Shown here piece after piece: positions 6,862 through 13,375 of a stretch of DNA of 15,374 nt. Position 1 is the first letter of the stretch. Each line of letters begins with the position of its first letter. This DNA comes from UBA2979 sp963694535 (GTDB lineage: Bacteria; Chloroflexota; Dehalococcoidia; UBA2979): contig CAVODE010000046.1 in NCBI GenBank assembly GCA_963694535.1, positions 1-15,374 on the forward strand, given 5' to 3'. The position numbers and the translations under genes are program-made. The notes beneath the pieces were generated by a model. The model saw only the letters and a program-made list of their open reading frames with translations. It was not told the origin of the DNA and ran no database searches.

Positions 6862-7332
6862 ATGCAACAAGTTTTACTCCTGTCAGGAAGTGAAAATTCT
6901 GACATTTCAGAAGTTGCAAATGCATTGTGTGAACGCTTCGATAAAATGCTGCTACTTCGTGTAACTGATATGAATCAATTTATCCAAGCAGGTCGGCAAG
7001 AAATTGGTGATACTACTACGCCCGCGATTGAACAAAAAATTCTCCGTATCAAGAATTCCATATCAATCGCCGCTAATGCAATTGATATTCGCTATGGAGT
7101 AATTATTATCGACGATCTTGACGACATGTCGATTGAAATTTATAAAACGGAATGCCGGAAATCAAATCTTGCTCCCGTACATGTTATTTTTTTAGATCAA
7201 CCAAGCGCTACCATCAGTAAGCATGAATTAATAGGACGCGTTCTCGATTATGCCTCAGAATTAAATTCATACGAAAAAGCAGACCAAGTCCAAAAAATCG
7301 TTGGCAGCAATCAGTCTCTTTTGACAACTTGA
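6862..7332 (+). CDS. P-loop-kinase-like protein lacking Walker A, end of nad operon
   Basis: The protein has 156 aa. Its layout is that of a small P-loop nucleotide kinase or AAA-type phosphotransferase: strand VLLLSG, a loop, helix SEVANALCERF (16-26), strand MLLLRV (29-34), a mid helix RIKNSISIAANAI (62-74), the Walker-B-like strand GVIIIDDL (79-86), and strand VHVIFLDQP (106-114) as in kinases with a V-x-L-D-x-P segment. However, the loop reads GSENSDIS (9-16) where GxxxxGK[ST] is expected: the glycine and lysine are replaced by Asp and Ile. It is therefore probably catalytically dead or altered. It starts 17 nt after nadC with only a weak GAAAGA site and is likely the last gene of the operon. 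The fold call is inferred from pattern; the role is unknown. Confidence 0.6.
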   Translation: MQQVLLLSGSENSDISEVANALCERFDKMLLLRVTDMNQFIQAGRQEIGDTTTPAIEQKILRIKNSISIAANAIDIRYGVIIIDDLDDMSIEIYKTECRKSNLAPVHVIFLDQPSATISKHELIGRVLDYASELNSYEKADQVQKIVGSNQSLLTT

Positions 7333-7351
7333 CGGGTTCTTGCACCCCACA

Positions 7352-8560
7352 TTATCTCAGGCCACGGCCAGAAACGTCACTCAGGAAATTTGTCAATGTA
7401 TCGGACGAAAACGCGAAACCAAGACCCTCAATACTTGTGCCAGTCAATTTTGAAGAAATCACGCCAACAACTTCACCGCACTCATTAAACACGGGGCCAC
7501 CGCTACTCCCCGGACTGATGGCAGCATCGGTTTGCATCTTCTCATTTTCATTATCGTCGAGAAATACCCGAGAGATAACACCGTATGATACCGATGGGGT
7601 GTCCCCGAGGCCCTTTGGATATCCAGTTACACCAATTTGCTTGCCGGTATCGGAGTCCGTTAGTTCGACTGTAGTTAATCCGGTTGCCGTTAGAGTCAAA
7701 TAATTGGAAACCTTTAGTAAAGCCAAATCACGCGATGGTGAGGTGGCTACGATAGTGGCATAGAATTTTTGCTGGTCATTGCTCAGTAATATTCGACCAC
7801 CACTATCAACGACATGCTCATTAGTTATAAACTCTGAATTACCTATAAAAAAAGCCGTACCAGTGCCGGTCCCATATCCGAGTGAAATCGTGACTTTAAA
7901 TGTATTGCTACGTACATCTGCAGATGAATCTTCTATCGAACATACGGTCGTCGGCAATTTATTAATTTTTTCAAGTAAGTCATCATCTGCAGCTTTTTGG
8001 GCCTCCAAATCTGACTTCAACTGACCTGCAACTTCACCCTGTGCACTAACTTTACCCTCTAGGTTCTTACTCTTCTGCTGCTGCGCAGTTATTTGAATTC
8101 CTTGATTCTCCAGGCTAGATTGCAAATCTAGTATTTGCTGAGCCTGTATATTAATTTGCTTGGCCTGCGTATTGATTTGCTCGGACTGACCAGTAATTTC
8201 AGAAGATTGAGACACAATTGCATCCATTTGCGCATTAATCTCGCTGGCTTGGGTCGCAATTTTATCAGCCTGAATCGTAACAAGAACAGACTGATCGTTG
8301 AGTTCTTTTGCCTGATCCGACAGCATTAAAAAAAGTTGAGTATTCGCATCTTCAAGCTTCTTCAGGTCAGCTTTGTAGAAATCATTATCAACTCTTAATG
8401 ATTCTTGAGAAGCTTGCAACGAATTAATTTCTTGACTCAGATGTCCGGCATCGCTCTGGACCTGCTCAATATCCGACGAGGACGCGCAACTCATAGCAAA
8501 ACCGAAAATAGTCAACAGTACCAATAAACCAAATTTACTAAGGCCAAATCTTGATGTCAT
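7352..8560 (-). CDS. Lipoprotein trypsin-like (HtrA-type) serine protease with coiled-coil stalk
   Basis: The protein has 402 aa. The N-terminus is a signal peptide with a basic start, hydrophobic core GLLVLLTIFGFA (11-22) and lipobox-like AMSC, so Cys25 is probably lipidated. Residues about 30-200 are a long Gln/Ser/Glu-rich coiled coil with repeated SEI/QIN/AKQI heptads. The C-terminal part is a chymotrypsin-fold protease: TAFFIGNSEFITNEHVV (His249), PSRDLALLKV (Asp278) and SPGSSGGPVF (Ser353), the intact catalytic triad. The order resembles DegP/HtrA proteases but there is no PDZ domain; the protein ends about 50 residues after the active serine. Cys207 and Cys361 could form a disulfide outside the membrane. 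GGAAGA lies upstream of the ATG. It is convergent with the preceding gene. A surface-displayed, stalk-tethered quality-control or sensing protease is the likely role. Confidence 0.85.
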   Translation of the reverse strand: MTSRFGLSKFGLLVLLTIFGFAMSCASSSDIEQVQSDAGHLSQEINSLQASQESLRVDNDFYKADLKKLEDANTQLFLMLSDQAKELNDQSVLVTIQADKIATQASEINAQMDAIVSQSSEITGQSEQINTQAKQINIQAQQILDLQSSLENQGIQITAQQQKSKNLEGKVSAQGEVAGQLKSDLEAQKAADDDLLEKINKLPTTVCSIEDSSADVRSNTFKVTISLGYGTGTGTAFFIGNSEFITNEHVVDSGGRILLSNDQQKFYATIVATSPSRDLALLKVSNYLTLTATGLTTVELTDSDTGKQIGVTGYPKGLGDTPSVSYGVISRVFLDDNENEKMQTDAAISPGSSGGPVFNECGEVVGVISSKLTGTSIEGLGFAFSSDTLTNFLSDVSGRGLR

Positions 8561-8675
8561 ACAGCTAACGTTCTTCCATCATTTTGATATACCAAAGATA
8601 TTGAGGCATTTTTAGCCTATCTATTTAGACTACTACGACAATCTCAATTGGAATGTGCAATTTATTGATATAGTG

Positions 8676-9119
8676 TTAAATTTTATCGTCAAAAAGAATC
8701 GTTACTGGTCCATTATTGACTGACTGCACACTCATATGCGCGCCAAATATCCCAGATTCCACCTTAGTAATCTCGCTCTTGCAAAATCGCTCAACCGTGA
8801 GACCGAACAGCTGTTTCGCAATCTCCGGACTCGCCGCCTCAAAAAAAGATGGCCGCCTTCCACTGGTGTCTGCAAACAGGGTGAACTGCGGAACCACTAA
8901 TAGTTCACCCTTGACGTCTAAAATTGATAAGTCAAATTTGCCTTGCTCATTAGAGAAAATTCTGAGTTTGCTTATTTTTTCAACCAGCATGTCCACCCTC
9001 ACCTCCGTGTCGTCATGGCCGAAGCCGAGATAGACCATGAGACCTTCTTCGATTGACCCAACAATTTGAGAATTAACAGAAACTTCAGCACTAGAAACCC
9101 GTTGAAGTACCGCCCTCAT
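8676..9119 (-). CDS. dtd: D-aminoacyl-tRNA deacylase
   Basis: The protein (147 aa, normal length) hydrolyses D-amino acids, and glycine mischarged on tRNA-Ala, from tRNAs as a homodimer in the cytoplasm. It opens with MRAVLQRVSSAEVSV as in the family, then GLMVYLGFGHDD (26-37), KISKLRIFS (48-56), LLVVPQFTLFAD (73-84), GRRPSF (87-92) and the C-terminal VNNGPVTI (134-141). Usual DTDs have an SQxxT motif and an NxGP cross-subunit motif. Here the second is intact but the first reads PQFT (77-80), with Pro replacing Ser, as in the related ATD deacylases. It begins 11 nt after the FmdB-like gene with no clear Shine-Dalgarno sequence, so translation may be coupled. Confidence 0.92.
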   Translation of the reverse strand: MRAVLQRVSSAEVSVNSQIVGSIEEGLMVYLGFGHDDTEVRVDMLVEKISKLRIFSNEQGKFDLSILDVKGELLVVPQFTLFADTSGRRPSFFEAASPEIAKQLFGLTVERFCKSEITKVESGIFGAHMSVQSVNNGPVTILFDDKI

Positions 9120-9130
9120 AGCTGATTGTT

Positions 9131-9469
9131 TTATGCGTCCGACGTGTTCGTGACCGAGGGTTTGGAATCGTTCGTGCTCGAGGGTTTGGAATCGTTCGTG
9201 CTCGAGGAAGATGAGTCACTAGGTTTAGTCTCTGTTGCAGGTTTGTTCGTCCCTTTGGACTTAGTTTTCTCAGCCTTTCCATCGCTGTCAGAGGCCCTTT
9301 CAGATGTTTTATAAAAACCAGAGCCTTTAAAAACTAGTGCGGGCGGAGTCAATAAACGCCTAGCTGTCTTGTTACATTGATTGCACTCTTGGTCGACTGA
9401 TGACCCAAATGGTAGTTTGAGTTCGTAAGTCAAATCACAATTTTCGCAATGATAGTCATACTTCGGCAT
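9131..9469 (-). CDS. FmdB-family zinc-ribbon protein with repetitive tail
   Basis: The protein has 112 aa. The N-terminal domain of about 55 residues is a typical FmdB/CxxC-CxxC regulatory zinc ribbon: MPKYDYHCENCDLTYEL with C8 and C11, then C29 and C32 in ECNQC, followed by RRLLTPPALVFKGSGFYKT, a common family ending. From about residue 56 the protein becomes a low-complexity Ser/Lys/Thr/Asp tail that includes two identical SSTNDSKP units. Four cysteines would bind one zinc. The family's function is not settled; it was named from a gene near formamidase and is often annotated as a putative regulator. A good AGGAGC site lies just before the ATG. It is followed by dtd 11 nt downstream, forming a two-gene minus-strand unit. 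Confidence 0.88.
   Translation of the reverse strand: MPKYDYHCENCDLTYELKLPFGSSVDQECNQCNKTARRLLTPPALVFKGSGFYKTSERASDSDGKAEKTKSKGTNKPATETKPSDSSSSSTNDSKPSSTNDSKPSVTNTSDA
9156..9203 (-). repeat. Two exact 24-bp tandem repeats, in frame (SSTNDSKP x2)
   Basis: Two identical 24-bp units (9156-9179 and 9180-9203) lie back to back in the 3' part of the zinc-ribbon gene, with partial copies on both sides. The unit is a multiple of three, so copy-number change would alter only tail length. Confidence 0.95.
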
Positions 9470-9486
9470 ATGCTGCTCCTATGTGT

Positions 9487-9529
9487 CAGTAATCTTAAGG
9501 CCCAAACTGCCTAAGCCTCAAGATTACTG
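9487..9529. promoter_or_regulatory. Long inverted repeat in the divergent fmdB-rpsB intergenic region
   Basis: The arms at 9487-9501 and 9515-9529 pair over 15 positions with a single mismatch (9497/9519) and a 13-nt loop. Both neighbouring genes read away from it, so it is not a terminator for either. In the zinc-ribbon transcript it would lie immediately 5' of the ribosome binding site. In the rpsB direction it lies about 150 nt upstream of the start. An operator or an RNA control element are both possible. Confidence 0.7.
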
Positions 9530-9625
9530 GCAAGTAGTGAAGATTCAGGGTGAATAACTAGGATTCGTACTAGCTTTTAGAGGGATTTCGGGTGATAATT
9601 CCGGTTCGGCCTATTTATAACGTAT

Positions 9626-9655
9626 TTGCAAAAGCCTTAAAAATTCAGTTACTAT
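9626..9655 (+). promoter_or_regulatory. Possible rpsB promoter
   Basis: TTGCAA (9626-9631) and TACTAT (9650-9655) are spaced by 18 bp and end 26 nt before the rpsB start. Both hexamers match the consensus at four of six positions, so this is a weak call. Confidence 0.3.
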
Positions 9656-9681
9656 TCATGGTCCAGAGGGGATTCTTGTCA

Positions 9682-10515
9682 ATGGCGAGTGTAACAATGA
9701 GAGATTTACTTGAAGCTGGTGTTCATTTCGGGCATCAAACTCGACGCTGGAATCCAAAGATGGACCGGTTTTTATATGGAGCGCGTAACGGAATTCACAT
9801 AATTGACCTAGGCAAAACGGTTAAGGCGTTGGAGGCTGCGCTGGATGCGGTTAGAGAGACCGCAGCTAGTGGCGAACAAATACTTTTTGTAGGCACGAAA
9901 CGACAAGCAAAAGCAATCGTAGAGACGGAAGCTACCCGCTGTGCTATGCCTTATATCACAACTCGTTGGCTTGGCGGAACTCTTACAAATTTCTCAACTA
10001 TCCAAGAACGAATTAATAAATTTATTGACCTTTCCGCTGAAATCGAACAAATGAACCTAGAAATTCAGAGCGCTGAAGCGGCGTCTGTTGAACTAGATGA
10101 GGAATCAACCCAGACGGTTCAAATTTCAGGCTCATCCATGTCTAAGAGAGAACAACTCGGAAGACAGAAAAAATTTGAGAAAATGGAAAGATTCTACGCT
10201 GGAATGCGAAATATGAGTCGTACACCCGGAATGGTCTTTATCGTAGACCCAACGTTGGACGAAATCGCTGTTAAAGAAGCAAATAGATCAGGAATCAAGG
10301 TAGTTGCACTATGTGACTCGAACTCTAATCCAGACATGATTGACTTTCCAATACCATCGAATGACGACGCTCTTAGAGCTATCCGCTTAATCGCGTCAAG
10401 TGTGACGGATGCAATCATAGAAGGTATCGCTGTTGGTGAGATTGAACAACAGTATGATGAAGACTTGGCTTTCACTGACGGAGAAGCACCCGAAGCAACT
10501 GCAGCGGCTAGTTAA
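9682..10515 (+). CDS. rpsB: 30S ribosomal protein S2
   Basis: S2 (277 aa) is a late-assembling protein of the small subunit, on the back between head and body. Motifs are MRDLLEAGVHFGHQTRRWNPKM (split over 6-27), YGARNGIHIIDL (32-43), ILFVGTKRQA (67-76), TRWLGGTLTNF (94-104), FIVDP (186-190) and IPSNDDALRAIRLI (224-237). ATG 9682 is chosen because AGAGGGG (9665-9671) precedes it and the family sequence begins there; an in-frame GTG at 9592 would add 30 residues unlike S2. Compared with usual S2 the coiled-coil hairpin carries roughly 20-25 extra residues, about 124-152, rich in Glu and Ser/Thr. The C-terminus ends in an acidic, Ala-rich tail. It is the first gene of the conserved rpsB-tsf cluster. 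Confidence 0.97.
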   Translation: MASVTMRDLLEAGVHFGHQTRRWNPKMDRFLYGARNGIHIIDLGKTVKALEAALDAVRETAASGEQILFVGTKRQAKAIVETEATRCAMPYITTRWLGGTLTNFSTIQERINKFIDLSAEIEQMNLEIQSAEAASVELDEESTQTVQISGSSMSKREQLGRQKKFEKMERFYAGMRNMSRTPGMVFIVDPTLDEIAVKEANRSGIKVVALCDSNSNPDMIDFPIPSNDDALRAIRLIASSVTDAIIEGIAVGEIEQQYDEDLAFTDGEAPEATAAAS

Positions 10516-10565
10516 TCTGTTCTAATAAACTAGATAAGTTTGTAGCTATTTAAGAGGTAGATAAA

Positions 10566-11084
10566 ATGGTAACGACCGCTGACGTAAAAGCCTTGCGTGA
10601 CGCCACCGGCGCCGGAGTCATGGATGCGAAAAGAGCACTTGAAGAAGCTGGTGGAGACTTTGAGGCAGCTAAATCGGTTATTCAACAACAAGGCCTAGCA
10701 AGCGCTGCAAAACGAGCCGGCAGGGAAACTAATCAGGGGATAGTAGTAGCATATACCCATCCAGCAGGAAAAGGCGGGGGGCGAATTGGTGCCCTAGTCG
10801 AGTTGAACTGTGAAACTGACTTTGTAGCTCGCACTGATGAATTTCAAGCACTTGCACATGAGATAGCCATGCAAGTAGCTGCAATGAATCCGATTGCAAT
10901 CACTAGGGAAGAGATTCCATCTGATGTTGAGTCTGATATCGAACCAATGGCGCTTATGGAACAAAATTCAATTCGTGACGGCAGTAAGACAGTTGGTGAA
11001 TTGGTACAAGATGAGATCGCAAAAACTGGTGAAAATATACGAGTCGCTCGTTTTTCACGATTTGAACTTGGTAGTTCCGAATAA
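10566..11084 (+). CDS. tsf: Translation elongation factor Ts (short form)
   Basis: EF-Ts exchanges GDP on EF-Tu. The N-terminal UBA-like domain is clear (VKALRDATGAGVMDAKRAL, 8-26), followed by GRETNQGIVVAY and the TDFVAR motif within ELNCETDFVARTDEF, which contacts EF-Tu. The C-terminal helical part (GKTVGELVQDE-like, here SKTVGELVQDEIAKTGENI) closes the protein. At 172 aa this is the short form, with a single core subdomain, as in Thermus and Chloroflexota and unlike the roughly 280-residue E. coli protein. AGAGGT precedes the ATG. It lies 50 nt after rpsB on the same strand and is probably cotranscribed. Confidence 0.96.
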   Translation: MVTTADVKALRDATGAGVMDAKRALEEAGGDFEAAKSVIQQQGLASAAKRAGRETNQGIVVAYTHPAGKGGGRIGALVELNCETDFVARTDEFQALAHEIAMQVAAMNPIAITREEIPSDVESDIEPMALMEQNSIRDGSKTVGELVQDEIAKTGENIRVARFSRFELGSSE

Positions 11085-11163
11085 ATTTACTAGATATTAC
11101 TAGCGCGTCTAAATTTCACCCTTACTATAAGATTATGGTTTGTTATTAGACGGAGTTATAACA

Positions 11164-11733
11164 ATGACTGAAGAAATTATCGAAGAAGTAAGTTTCAGCG
11201 CCGAAGAAAGAATGGATAGTGCGCTCAATGCGCTAGATAGAGATCTAACCCAAATAAGATCTGGACGAGCTAGTCCTACACTTGTCGAAAACTTAATTAT
11301 TGAGGCATATGGGACGAATACACCTTTACAGCAAGTAGCAAGTATTTCTGTGCCTGAGGCACAGTTGATAACTATTCAACCGTATGATGCCTCTATTGTT
11401 GATGCAGTAATGAGAGCCGTACAAACGTCTCAGCTAGGCATTACTCCGTCTACTGATGGCAAGTTGATACGACTGCCTGTTCCGGCCTTGACTCAGGAGA
11501 GACGAAAAGAATTGGTGAAGCAAGTTCAGCAAAAGGCAGAGGAAAGTAGAATTTCTATTCGTGGAGCTAGACGCAGTGCAAATGATGAGTTTAAAAAACT
11601 TAACAAGTCTGGCGACATAGGTGATGACGATGAAAGGCGAGGCCTGCAGGGTATAGAAAACCTGACGAAACAGTACATAGGCAATATCGACAAAAAAATT
11701 CTGCAAAAAGAGCAAGATTTGATGGAAATTTAA
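11164..11733 (+). CDS. frr: Ribosome recycling factor
   Basis: RRF (189 aa) splits post-termination ribosomes together with EF-G. The family core is visible: LDRDLTQIRSGRASPTLVENL (split over 25-45), GTNTPLQQVASISVPEAQLI, PYDAS, ITPSTDGKLIRLPVPALTQERRKELVK and the C-terminal helix of the three-helix bundle, with QGIENLTKQYI near the end. ATG 11164 is chosen over a TTG at 11140 because GGAG (11152-11155) lies 8 nt upstream and the usual N-terminal length results. It lies 79 nt after tsf. In most bacteria pyrH (UMP kinase) sits between tsf and frr; here it is absent, so pyrH must be elsewhere. Confidence 0.96.
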   Translation: MTEEIIEEVSFSAEERMDSALNALDRDLTQIRSGRASPTLVENLIIEAYGTNTPLQQVASISVPEAQLITIQPYDASIVDAVMRAVQTSQLGITPSTDGKLIRLPVPALTQERRKELVKQVQQKAEESRISIRGARRSANDEFKKLNKSGDIGDDDERRGLQGIENLTKQYIGNIDKKILQKEQDLMEI

Positions 11734-11799
11734 GATAACGAATAACCTAATACTGAGATGTGCCCATAGAACATTTATTAATAAGTACAAACCTAACTA

Positions 11800-12528
11800 A
11801 TGAATCAAAATCAACAAAATCAAGTCGCCATCCCAAAACATGTGGCTATTATTATGGATGGGAATGGGAGATGGGCAGAGGAACGAGGATTAGCTCGCAA
11901 AGAGGGGCATAAGGCTGGAGCCCAGGCTATTCGACCCGTCATTACCAAGCTTGGTGAAAGAGGCGTCAAATGCCTCAGCTTATTTGGTTTTTCAACCGAA
12001 AATTGGGGTAGGCCACGACCTGAAATCGATGCAATATTTCGAATCGGGGGGCAATTTATTGATGAATACTTGGACGAACTGAATAGCACAAATATCAAAT
12101 TACAGCATCTCGGAAATCTTGATTCATTACCAAACTGGCTCGCCAAAAAAGTCGAAAAAGCGGTGCTAGAAACACGTGAAAATGATTTAATGACTGTGAA
12201 TCTGGCGTTCAATTATGGTGCAAGGACAGAAATCCTAGACGCAGTAAAAAGCCTTATCGCCGACGGCGTTGATCCTGCAGATATCAAAGAAGAATTATTT
12301 GAGAAATATCTTCAGACGGTAGGACTTCCTGACGTCGATTTCTTAATCCGAACCGGTGGAACCGAGCGATTCTCTAATTTTCTTATGTGGCAATCCACGT
12401 ATGCCGAGATTTATTTTTCGAAACTTTATTGGCCTGATTTTGGAGAACCTGAAATCGATGAAGCTCTCCACGAATTTTCTGTCAGGCAAAGAAAATTTGG
12501 ACTAGTGCCTGACACAGTAATAAATTAG
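11800..12528 (+). CDS. uppS: Isoprenyl transferase (undecaprenyl diphosphate synthase)
   Basis: This cis-prenyltransferase (242 aa) extends farnesyl diphosphate with isopentenyl diphosphate to the C55 carrier used for peptidoglycan. Motifs are HVAIIMDGNGRWAEERG (14-30, catalytic Asp20), GHKAGAQAIR (36-45), LSLFGFSTENWGRPRPEI (59-76), VNLAFNYGARTEI (133-145), DFLIRTGGTERFSNFLMWQ (180-198) and YAEIYFSKLYWPDF (201-214). In the RTGGE/RTSGE motif the usual Glu position is Thr188, with Glu following. An in-frame TAA at 11794 fixes ATG 11800 as the earliest start. No Shine-Dalgarno sequence is seen before it, unlike the neighbours, so initiation may be leaderless or SD-independent. It supplies the lipid carrier made from the precursors generated via dxr downstream. 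Confidence 0.95.
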   Translation: MNQNQQNQVAIPKHVAIIMDGNGRWAEERGLARKEGHKAGAQAIRPVITKLGERGVKCLSLFGFSTENWGRPRPEIDAIFRIGGQFIDEYLDELNSTNIKLQHLGNLDSLPNWLAKKVEKAVLETRENDLMTVNLAFNYGARTEILDAVKSLIADGVDPADIKEELFEKYLQTVGLPDVDFLIRTGGTERFSNFLMWQSTYAEIYFSKLYWPDFGEPEIDEALHEFSVRQRKFGLVPDTVIN

Positions 12529-12544
12529 ATACGAAAGCCTGAGT

Positions 12545-13351
12545 ATGCCAATTTCGCGATCTACTTCTATGCGGATTCTTATTGGCATGATACTTTTACT
12601 GTTTGCGATTTCGTGCCTCTGGCTTCCTCCTAGACTGTTTATGGTGCTGATTCAACTGCTCTCAGCCGGATTAGCCTATGAATTTAGCAGGGCAAAGTTT
12701 CCGAATTCACCAATCATTCTCCGAATGTGCGTTGCGATTTTTAGTACAGCTATCGTCGCAATAATTTATCAAGAAGTTCATGAATCCGTCCTCATTTCAC
12801 TATTAAGTTTGATGACAATTGTGTCGATTTTATTAGTTATTACCAAGAAAAATACCCGCAAAACTAATCTTATTTGGGTGGTATTTGGTATCTTATACAC
12901 CTCAATCTTGCCAGCTCACTTACTTCTCCTGAAGAACCTTGACCATCAGTTCGATTTTTTACTCGTGCTATTAATTACCGTAGTCGCCACAGATTCAGGT
13001 GCGTACTTTATAGGAAGTAGTATTGGCCGTTATAAGTTATGGGAATCTCTGTCACCTAACAAAACTTGGGAAGGTGCTTTTGGAGGATTGCTACTGGGCT
13101 CAACACTTGTATTCTTGACCATACAAATAACCTCAGCCTTCGACTACTCAATTTCCGAGACGGCTATCATCGCTGTCCTCCTAAGCACAAGTACTATATT
13201 CGGAGATCTACTTGCCTCTGCTATCAAAAGGAAAATGGGCATAAAAGATTTTTCTAATATATTGTTAGATCATGGCGGAGTTTTAGACAGAGTCGATTCA
13301 TTGATATTTACTGGAATGACCTTTTTCTGGATTCAACGGTTAATCTCATAA
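12545..13351 (+). CDS. cdsA: Phosphatidate cytidylyltransferase (CDP-diacylglycerol synthase)
   Basis: This integral membrane enzyme (268 aa) makes CDP-diacylglycerol from phosphatidate and CTP, the entry point to phospholipid head-group synthesis. About seven to eight hydrophobic helices are visible. The conserved C-terminal part includes TVVATDSGAYFIG (145-157), LSPNKTWEGAFGG (169-181), STIFGDLLASAIKRKMGIKDFSN (split over 216-238) and HGGVLDRVDSL (243-253), with the metal-binding Asp residues. The family signature normally has Pro or Gly before x-H-G-G; here the segment is ILLDHGGVLDR, a mild deviation. The start is 16 nt after uppS; ATG 12545 has only a weak site (GAAAG) and a second ATG at 12569 is possible. 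Confidence 0.93.
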   Translation: MPISRSTSMRILIGMILLLFAISCLWLPPRLFMVLIQLLSAGLAYEFSRAKFPNSPIILRMCVAIFSTAIVAIIYQEVHESVLISLLSLMTIVSILLVITKKNTRKTNLIWVVFGILYTSILPAHLLLLKNLDHQFDFLLVLLITVVATDSGAYFIGSSIGRYKLWESLSPNKTWEGAFGGLLLGSTLVFLTIQITSAFDYSISETAIIAVLLSTSTIFGDLLASAIKRKMGIKDFSNILLDHGGVLDRVDSLIFTGMTFFWIQRLIS

Positions 13352-13362
13352 CCACAAATCGT

Positions 13363-13370
13363 AAGGAGGA
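13363..13370 (+). promoter_or_regulatory. Strong Shine-Dalgarno before a non-canonical dxr start
   Basis: AAGGAGGA is a near-perfect anti-16S match. The only in-frame initiation-like codons at suitable distance are CTG at 13373 (3 nt after the last G) and ATT at 13376 (6 nt after). ATT is favoured by spacing. No ATG, GTG or TTG occurs in the dxr frame until 13457. Confidence 0.7.
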
Positions 13371-13375
13371 TACTG

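Noticed and set aside
7329..7703. Plus-strand 124-aa reading frame
   Set aside because: It is antisense to the protease domain, which carries a complete catalytic triad; the plus frame has no recognisable features.
8561..8675. Promoter for the protease in this AT-rich gap
   Set aside because: A TTGAGA-like hexamer is present on the minus strand, but no -10 element at a proper distance matches well enough to report.
9156..9203. Short repeats as a CRISPR array
   Set aside because: The units are adjacent with no spacers and lie in frame within a gene.
9592..9681. N-terminal extension of rpsB from GTG 9592
   Set aside because: The extra 30 residues do not resemble S2, and a good ribosome binding site precedes ATG 9682, where family similarity begins.
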